Shown piece after piece: positions 21,735 through 27,536 of a stretch of 27,536 bases of DNA. The first letter of the stretch is position 1, and the number at the start of each line of letters is the position of its first letter. This DNA is from Welwitschia mirabilis (taxonomy: Eukaryota; Gnetophyta; Gnetopsida; Welwitschiales). Where the stretch lies: NCBI GenBank assembly GCA_051453625.1, contig JBOZIK010000001.1, forward strand, positions 297,568,511 to 297,596,046. Reading direction: 5' to 3'. A model generated the notes under the pieces. It made no database searches, was not told where the DNA came from, and worked only from the letters and a program-made list of their open reading frames with translations. The translations under genes and the position numbers were made by a program.

Positions 21735-23215
21735 TTACCTATAATTAATTTCTAAATTATTTTGGTTTACAAAGAATAGTGATGTCATAAGTTTGTGTTC
21801 TTCATTTTTTCCTGTTTTTTCATCATATAAAATATATCTTCTAAATAGATGAGATGATGCAACTCCAATTAATGGCATTTCAACTTGATATCTCACCACC
21901 CTTTGGATACGAGTTGATTCTACTTTCAGTTTTAAACTATACAAAAATAGTTAGGCTCAACTTCATAGGATTTTACTTCACCCTGATATACCCTAATAAA
22001 GGTGGTAGATGGTACAGGAGGTGGATGCATACTTACTAATGNNNNNNNNNNNNNNNNNNNNNNNNNNNNNNNNNNNNNNNNNNNNNNNNNNNNNNNNNNN
22101 NNNNNNNNNNNNNNNNNNNNNNNNNNNNNNNNNNNNNNNNNNNNNNNNNNNNNNNNNNNNNNNNNNNNNNNNNNNNNNNNNNNNNNNNNNNNNNNNNNNN
22201 NNNNNNNNNNNNNNNNNNNNNNNNNNNNNNNNNNNNNNNNNNNNNNNNNNNNNNNNNNNNNNNNNNNNNNNNNNNNNNNNNNNNNNNNNNNNNNNNNNNN
22301 NNNNNNNNNNNNNNNNNNNNNNNNNNNNNNNNNNNNNNNNNNNNNNNNNNNNNNNNNNNNNNNNNNNNNNNNNNNNNNNNNNNNNNNNNNNNNNNNNNNN
22401 NNNNNNNNNNNNNNNNNNNNNNNNNNNNNNNNNNNNNNNNNNNNNNNNNNNNNNNNNNNNNNNNNNNNNNNNNNNNNNNNNNNNNNNNNNNNNNNNNNNN
22501 NNNNNNNNNNNNNNNNNNNNNNNNNNNNNNNNNNNNNNNNNNNNNNNNNNNNNNNNNNNNNNNNNNNNNNNNNNNNNNNNNNNNNNNNNNNNNNNNNNNN
22601 NNNNNNNNNNNNNNNNNNNNNNNNNNNNNNNNNNNNNNNNNNNNNNNNNNNNNNNNNNNNNNNNNNNNNNNNNNNNNNNNNNNNNNNNNNNNNNNNNNNN
22701 NNNNNNNNNNNNNNNNNNNNNNNNNNNNNNNNNNNNNNNNNNNNNNNNNNNNNNNNNNNNNNNNNNNNNNNNNNNNNNNNNNNNNNNNNNNNNNNNNNNN
22801 NNNNNNNNNNNNNNNNNNNNNNNNNNNNNNNNNNNNNNNNNNNNNNNNNNNNNNNNNNNNNNNNNNNNNNNNNNNNNNNNNNNNNNNNNNNNNNNNNNNN
22901 NNNNNNNNNNNNNNNNNNNNNAATAGTTAGGCTCAACTTCATAGGATTTTACTTTACCCTGATATTACCCTAATAAAGGTGGTAGATGGTACAGAAGGTG
23001 GATGCATACTTACTAATGATCCTTACTTTCCTAAAACATCTTTAATCTTTAGATGTGCAACATTATTCATTGGTATCAAGAACTCAAGATATTAAGTTGA
23101 AGTAAGTTCATACATAGGTAGGATAGGAGATTGAAGATTAAATCCACTTTCAAAAGGATATTATAAAAAAAGAATGCAATACAACCCACCTTGATGATGA
23201 AATCCAAATGTGGGA
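21735..23215 (-). pseudogene. Unrecognised coding remnant with clean C-terminal block
   Basis: The minus strand reads as protein for several hundred bases. Upstream pieces are 'PTFGFHHQGGL' (near 23,190), 'ILPMYELTS' (near 23,110) and 'YLEFLIPMNNVAHLKIKDVL' (about 23,030-23,090), each frame-linked or nearly so. Then comes 'SMHPPPVPSTTFIRVYQGEV' (about 21,975-22,030), also present in diverged form at 22,950-23,010. The final clean block is 21,735-21,944 (69 codons), including 'VASSHLFRRYILYDEKTGKN', and ends at a stop. An 880-N gap and a duplicated edge interrupt it. Codon content is less AT-driven than the surroundings. I do not recognise the family; it could be a captured host gene fragment, an exon of a decayed host gene or an extra retroelement ORF. 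If 22,042-22,921 is only an overlap artefact, the true frame is shorter than drawn. Confidence 0.5.
21945..23018. repeat. Gap-flanking duplicate around 880 N
   Basis: The 97 bp ending at the left gap edge (21,945-22,041) recurs starting exactly at the right gap edge (22,922-23,018). I see four differences: a c/t change, an inserted t, and two g/a changes. Copies that abut both sides of a gap are what results when two overlapping contigs or haplotypes are scaffolded without merging. The left copy keeps the reading frame; the right copy has a frameshift. Confidence 0.9.
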
Positions 23216-24866
23216 ATGAATATTATAGAATTATGTTGATATAGTCATGTTTGATAAATACACCACACAAATGCATGCATATAATTATAAATAATGTGCA
23301 TATTTAATAGATTATGTACCTAGTTATAATAATTGTAATCATCATTACATTCATTTCTTATAAAAAACATAAAAACAAAACAATCATATAAGAACATATC
23401 TATAATCAAGATTACAATAATGTAAATCTAAATAAAGGAAACATTATTTTCTTTTCTATTTAAATAAAGCAAATATATTATTTTTCCTTTTAATAATAAT
23501 AAAAATATTTAAAATATATAAAATAATATAAAAAACATAAAATATATACTTAAAGAACATAAGACATGCCTAAAGCTATGCTAATTCTAGAAACATTTTT
23601 CTATGCACATATTGCAATATTCATAGATTGGTAGAAACAATCTAAATAGTGGAAAGAATGTAAACCAAAAAAAGTATTTCTTAAGCATAATTATTAGGAT
23701 ATACATCTTTATTCAAAATTCATATGGCTCTAATATAAGTTAATAAAAAAATAATAAACTAGAAACTACTTATGTTACTTAAACTACTAAAGTGAAAACT
23801 TTTACAAGCATACACACTCAAAGTTAGATTTAAAAAGGCCAAAAAATGATATTTCTAGATTTAAAAAAGGGATAAAAAGGTATTTCTACAAATAAATTAC
23901 TATTCATAACTACGTTAACTCAAAGTTACTAATAAAAACATATCTTATATACTCAAATTCTCTATAAAAGCTTCTGTAATAAATTTTTAATCATTTAAAA
24001 TATTAATTATATCATTTTTGGGTTAAAGGAGACATCATAGTCTAAAATTAATAAATTAATTATTTACAAAGTAAAGAATAAATTATATTAGTTTTCCAAA
24101 AACTAGGCATATAATAGTATCCTAAAAATCAAACTTAAACTATCTTGGAATTATAAAAGTAGTATTTTTTAGTTTATCATTTAAGGTTAAAGATTGTCAA
24201 ATTTTCTAAAATTATAGTTATACTACACTATACTCAAATGATTATAACTTTTAAAATACTTTGAGCTTTTAAATGATTCAATACATTTTGAAAAGATTAT
24301 TTTACTTTCTACAACTTACAATGCACAAGTTTTCATATAAGTTAATAGATAGTTACAGAAATGTAAATTACTTTCTTATTATTTTCTACATCTATTTCCT
24401 AACCATTTTTTTAAAATATTTACAAAATAATTATCCATCAAAAAAATTACTATTTTTACATTTTCATATTTATAACACAATCTTAAAGTTATACAAAAAT
24501 TACACTAATTTAATACTTACTAATTAATAAGCTATGGTATTTTTATCCTATACCTCTATTTTGGAAATTTAATTTTTATCACAACAAAAACATGAAAAAT
24601 TTTCTACAACTAGTTAAGCAATAACTTAGATTAGTAAAATAATCAATATACTACTTAATTACTTATATAATATCTTAACTAAGTTACTATTTCAAATCAT
24701 TATAGAAAGAAAAATCAAATCAATTTAAAAAGAACCATTTACTATAAGCCTTAAGATTTTCATGAAAGAGTACTAACCTAAAGAGATTTTTAAGGATTAG
24801 ACTTTACCTCTAATAAGATGGATCTAATACATAATTAGATAAAAATATAATATTAAAATAAACATG
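23216..24866. other. AT-rich stretch without a recognisable gene
   Basis: Strongly A/T-biased sequence with runs such as 23,460-23,540. The open frame 24,273-24,527 (plus) is a Phe/Leu/Ile/Tyr/Asn-rich chance frame. No family pattern or terminal repeat is seen. The right end abuts the inferred end of the chromovirus LTR. Confidence 0.5.
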
Positions 24867-26092
24867 TGTAGCCCCTCATTTTTATTTTAATAATGAACCC
24901 CTTCTTTTATTAATCATAACCATATATTAGTTACCTAGATCACTAAGCCCAAGAGACCTCTCATATTGCCTAGTGTCATAATGAGAGCCAATGAGAGGGA
25001 ATAATATGTTATAACATAATTAAATAAAAAACCATAAATAATTCCCTAATGAAATATCACATGATTACACTAGAATCTTAAAAAGTCATCATATAGATAA
25101 CAAGAGTAAAGAACTTACTTGGGAAGATTAAAAAGTCCTTGATAGTTGAAGATCAATAAATATTCAAGATCAAGAGTTCCATAACTCCAAGATTTCAAGC
25201 TCTAGGTTCCACAAGTAAGAGAATTAAAAAAGGAAGAGGAAAGAAGGAAATGCACTTGTATGAAAAATAAACTATAAAGTATCACCTTTTACAAGAGATG
25301 AAATGAAAACTTTATATACCTAAATAAAGGAACATATCTAAAGATCATAAGATCACATGATTTAGAATTTATATGTGGAATGAGTAATAAGTAACATTAG
25401 ATTTAAAAAGAGATTATATTTATGACCCATACACCATACTAAAATTTGTAATCTTCAATTACATGCATCATTTCCTCATTCTAGATCCTTCTTAATCTTT
25501 CATAAGCTCATAAGTAAGTTTAATTCATCTAAGACATGCACCAAAAGAATAAATGTACAAATATAAAAATTGTCATATTACATAATGAGATAAAAATTTT
25601 AATTCCAAAGAATAAAACAGTGAATATACTATGAACCAAATATCCTTACACATCTTAAGAATATAAACATTATGATAATGTAAATCTACTCATTCATCAT
25701 TCTTGGTTCTAGGTAAGAGTTCATGTATTAAATGTTTATTTATAATATAGTAAACCTATCAAATTTACTAAGAATTTAAATGTGTAAATAATATGAAAAA
25801 TATATTATCATATTCTCTTAAGATTTTCAATTTATTATTTTTATCATGTGATTTTAATTTACTACAAAATGGGATTATCTAAGTTTGAATGTTTGAATAT
25901 CTTTTCTTATAAAGAATTTTAATATAATTTTTAGCATTTTTTGGTAAATTATAGAAACTAAAAACTATGATTAATTTAAAATGATATCTTATTTTGATAA
26001 AGCCTTTAAATAAGCATAATTAATTATTTAACTTAAAGCTTGATATACTTAATATTCAAGTAAGTAAGGTTTACAAAATATGGGATATAAAA
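24867..26092 (-). repeat. Chromovirus 3' LTR
   Basis: On the minus strand the LTR starts after the polypurine tract with a 'TTTATATCCCA' block (26,080-26,092) and ends GGGGCTACA at 24,867. This fits LTRs of this group that end in a G-run and TACA. The length is about 1.2 kb. A TATA box lies at 25,311-25,319, and downstream on the minus strand is a pyrimidine-rich leader (25,205-25,260) and an 'AAGTAAGT' that could serve as a splice donor near 25,115. The 5' LTR is outside the window, so the edges are not confirmed. Confidence 0.6.
25311..25320 (-). promoter_or_regulatory. TATA box of the chromovirus LTR
   Basis: The minus strand reads GGTATATAAA, a good plant TATA box. It lies about 0.77 kb into the LTR, followed by a leader rich in TTTC and CTTCC. 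It would drive transcription leftward, out of this 3' LTR. Function today is unlikely to be preserved but cannot be excluded. Confidence 0.55.
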
Positions 26093-26159
26093 TCCTCTGC
26101 CACTTAGACTAATTTTCTCCTAAGAATTAAGATACATAAATATATTAACAATACCTAAC

Positions 26160-26322
26160 TACATATTATGAGATTTAAAAAGATTTGGGTATTGATTTTT
26201 CATTTTTCTTTTAACTTCTAAGTATATTCATCAAGATTATGATTACTTCATTTTATCTTCAATTGATGGATCTACCTATTTTATAAATTGATAATGTATT
26301 GGTTTAGCACTTCTTCTGGATT
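26160..26322 (-). pseudogene. Chromodomain region, left duplicate
   Basis: Second appearance of the pol C-terminus described at 26,609-26,982, cut by the 100-N gap. It contains the same chromodomain-end pattern, with minor substitutions (for example ggtttagcac versus gatttagcac). It is best treated as the same locus seen twice, not as a second gene. Confidence 0.7.
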
Positions 26323-26552
26323 NNNNNNNNNNNNNNNNNNNNNNNNNNNNNNNNNNNNNNNNNNNNNNNNNNNNNNNNNNNNNNNNNNNNNNNNNNNNNN
26401 NNNNNNNNNNNNNNNNNNNNNNAATATGATTAATTTAAAATGATATCTTATTTTGATAAGGCCTTTAAATAAGCATAATTAATTATTTAACTTAAAGCTT
26501 AATATAATTAATATTCAAGTAAGTAAGGTTTACAAAATATGGGATATAAAAT

Positions 26553-26565
26553 CCTCCCCCACTTA
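26553..26565 (-). other. Polypurine tract of the chromovirus
   Basis: The minus strand reads AAGTGGGGGAGGAT just before the LTR start, preceded by 'AGGAGAAAATTAGTC', which corresponds to the 'gaggacgaaatt' run-up typical of this group. The left duplicate has the same tract at 26,093-26,104 with the G-run interrupted (ctctgccac on plus). Confidence 0.75.
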
Positions 26566-26608
26566 GACTAATTTTCTCCTAAGAATTAAGATACTTAAGA
26601 ATACCTAA

Positions 26609-26982
26609 CTACATATTATGAGATTTAAAAAGATTTGGGTATTGATTTTTCATTTTTCCTATAACTTCTAAGTATATTCATCAAGATTATGATTACTCCA
26701 TTTTATCTTCAGTTGATGGATCTTCCTATTTTATAAATTGATAATGTGTTGATTTAGCACTTCTTCTGGATTCTTTGTAGTTGATTATTCTGGTTCGACC
26801 TGAATATGAGATTGAGTTAACATATAAGAAGGATTTGCAATATACTTTATTAGCATGATTACATTGAAAACATCATGCATGTGTAATAATCAAGTAGGTA
26901 GATAAACTTATATGAAACAGATCCAACTCTTTCTAATATTTCAAATGTTTCAAAAAATCGAGGAGCTAATCTTGATCACTTA
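26609..26982 (-). pseudogene. Chromovirus pol C-terminus with chromodomain
   Basis: The minus strand reads 'SRLAPQFFETFEILERV' (about 26,920-26,975 with one stop before it), then 'VFNVIMLIKYIANPSYML' (about 26,815-26,870), the conserved integrase tail of Del/Tekay elements. The chromodomain follows, with 'NPEEVLNQHIINL' (near 26,750-26,785) and 'NRKIHQLKIKWSNHNLDEYT' (about 26,680-26,740), where relatives have a V-KVLW-NH pattern. It ends in a 'YPNLF' block and a stop near 26,609. Chromodomains direct integration towards particular chromatin. Stops replace the usual Trp and Arg positions near the end (TAG or TGA), so the copy is inactive. Confidence 0.85.
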
Positions 26983-27376
26983 NNNNNNNNNNNNNNNNNN
27001 NNNNNNNNNNNNNNNNNNNNNNNNNNNNNNNNNNNNNNNNNNNNNNNNNNNNNNNNNNNNNNNNNNNNNNNNNNNNNNNNNNNNNNNNNNNNNNNNNNNN
27101 NNNNNNNNNNNNNNNNNNNNNNNNNNNNNNNNNNNNNNNNNNNNNNNNNNNNNNNNNNNNNNNNNNNNNNNNNNNNNNNNNNNNNNNNNNNNNNNNNNNN
27201 NNNNNNNNNNNNNNNNNNNNNNNNNNNNNNNNNNNNNNNNNNNNNNNNNNNNNNNNNNNNNNNNNNCATGCATGTGTAATAATCAAGTAGGTAGAGCAAC
27301 TTATATGAAATAGATCTAACTCTTTCTAATATTTCAAATGTTTCAAAAAATTGAGGAGCTAATCTTGATCACTTAG
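26874..27376. repeat. Gap-flanking duplicate around 284 N
   Basis: The 109 bp ending at the left gap edge (26,874-26,982) recurs from the right gap edge (27,267-27,376). Differences include ataaac/agcaac, gaaac/gaaat, cc/ct and tcg/ttg, most of them C/T transitions. The two copies encode the same integrase C-terminal segment. Open frames that appear to cross the gap are artefacts. Confidence 0.9.
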
Positions 27377-27536
27377 CTTCTCTTATTACTACTTTGATTC
27401 ATGACACTTTAAAAAATACATGATCATCTATTTTAAACTCAATATCTCTTCTTTGATAGTTTGCATACATCTTTTCTCTATTTGCTATTTTATTAAGCCT
27501 ATTCATAATGATTCTTATTTTACTTTTTATTTCTTG
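27267..27536 (-). pseudogene. Chromovirus integrase C-terminal region (runs off window)
   Basis: The minus strand from the window edge reads 'QEIKSKIRIIMNRLNKI', then 'QRRDIEFKIDDHVFFKVS' (about 27,405-27,460), then a stop, then 'LAPQFFETFEILERV' and 'SISYKLLYL'. This is the integrase segment following the catalytic core in chromoviruses (RRRD-EF-VGD-VFLKVSP pattern and the GPF-like motif). The catalytic core lies beyond the window. One TGA and one TAA interrupt it, both one transition from Arg or Gln codons, and the ATG codons visible are internal. Confidence 0.85.

Larger units (their letters stand above)
25966..26772. repeat. Gap-flanking duplicate around exactly 100 N
   Basis: Segment 25,966-26,322 ends at the gap and is repeated from the other edge as 26,425-26,772, about 350 bp with a low rate of differences and one block difference (near 26,130-26,145 versus 26,592-26,600). 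The gap is exactly 100 N, the conventional size for a gap of unknown length. The element therefore probably has one copy of this segment, containing the pol end, polypurine tract and LTR start. Confidence 0.9.
24867..27536 (-). mobile_element. Ty3/gypsy chromovirus, Del/Tekay-like, 3' part
   Basis: Minus-strand 3' end of a chromovirus running off the right edge of the window: integrase C-terminus, chromodomain, polypurine tract and 3' LTR. The Del/Tekay assignment is from the integrase tail and chromodomain pattern and from the polypurine tract followed by a 'TATATCCC' LTR start. Two gaps (26,323-26,422 and 26,983-27,266) each carry duplicated flanks, so the element appears longer than it is. 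Confidence 0.8.

Noticed and set aside
21932-22973. Three long open frames across the 880-N gap
   Set aside because: Created by the N run. Only the flanking sequence can be interpreted.
24273-24527. 84-codon plus-strand open frame
   Set aside because: Phe/Leu/Ile/Tyr/Asn-rich product as expected from random AT-rich DNA; no motif and no coding-like neighbours.

Overview
This is a stretch of very AT-rich nuclear plant DNA made almost entirely of old, heavily mutated LTR retrotransposons. No intact host gene, rRNA, tRNA, operon or CRISPR array could be supported. The plant assignment rests on the combination of a Ty1/copia element of the SIRE/Maximus type, a Ty3/gypsy element of the Athila/Tat type and a Ty3/gypsy chromovirus of the Del/Tekay type. 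CG dinucleotides are almost absent, and the decayed reading frames are broken mostly by stop codons one C-to-T or G-to-A change from a sense codon. That is the expected footprint of deamination in methylated plant transposons. The species cannot be named from the sequence.

Layout. About 1.25-3.5 kb is the 3' end of a minus-strand copia element: the last part of reverse transcriptase, RNase H, a polypurine tract and a 3' LTR of about 1.1 kb. From 4.0 to 7.2 kb no gene is visible, only a microsatellite and small duplications. About 7.2-19.8 kb is bounded by two direct repeats of about 0.7 kb, which I read as the LTRs of one minus-strand Athila/Tat-like gypsy element. Between them, in minus-strand order, lie gag, protease, reverse transcriptase, RNase H and integrase (19.1-14.1 kb). 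A foreign or antisense block at 13.8-11.0 kb follows; it carries plus-strand decayed frames, an 842-bp LTR-like segment and a 60-bp tandem repeat. Last comes an unrecognised decayed frame of roughly 750-780 codons (10.3-8.0 kb) in the position where some plant gypsy elements carry an env-like or extra ORF. From 19.8 to 21.7 kb no gene is visible. About 21.7-23.2 kb holds an unrecognised minus-strand coding remnant with a clean C-terminal block. From 23.2 to 24.9 kb there is only AT-rich filler. About 24.9-27.5 kb is the 3' end of a minus-strand chromovirus: integrase C-terminus, chromodomain, polypurine tract and a 3' LTR with a TATA box.

Seven runs of N interrupt the window (31, 499, 464, 5, 880, 100 and 284 bases). 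At four of them the sequence before the gap is repeated after it with a few percent differences. This most likely reflects unmerged overlapping contig ends or haplotypes, and it produces false duplications in the annotation. All protein identifications come from reading translated motifs against remembered family patterns; no database search was run.
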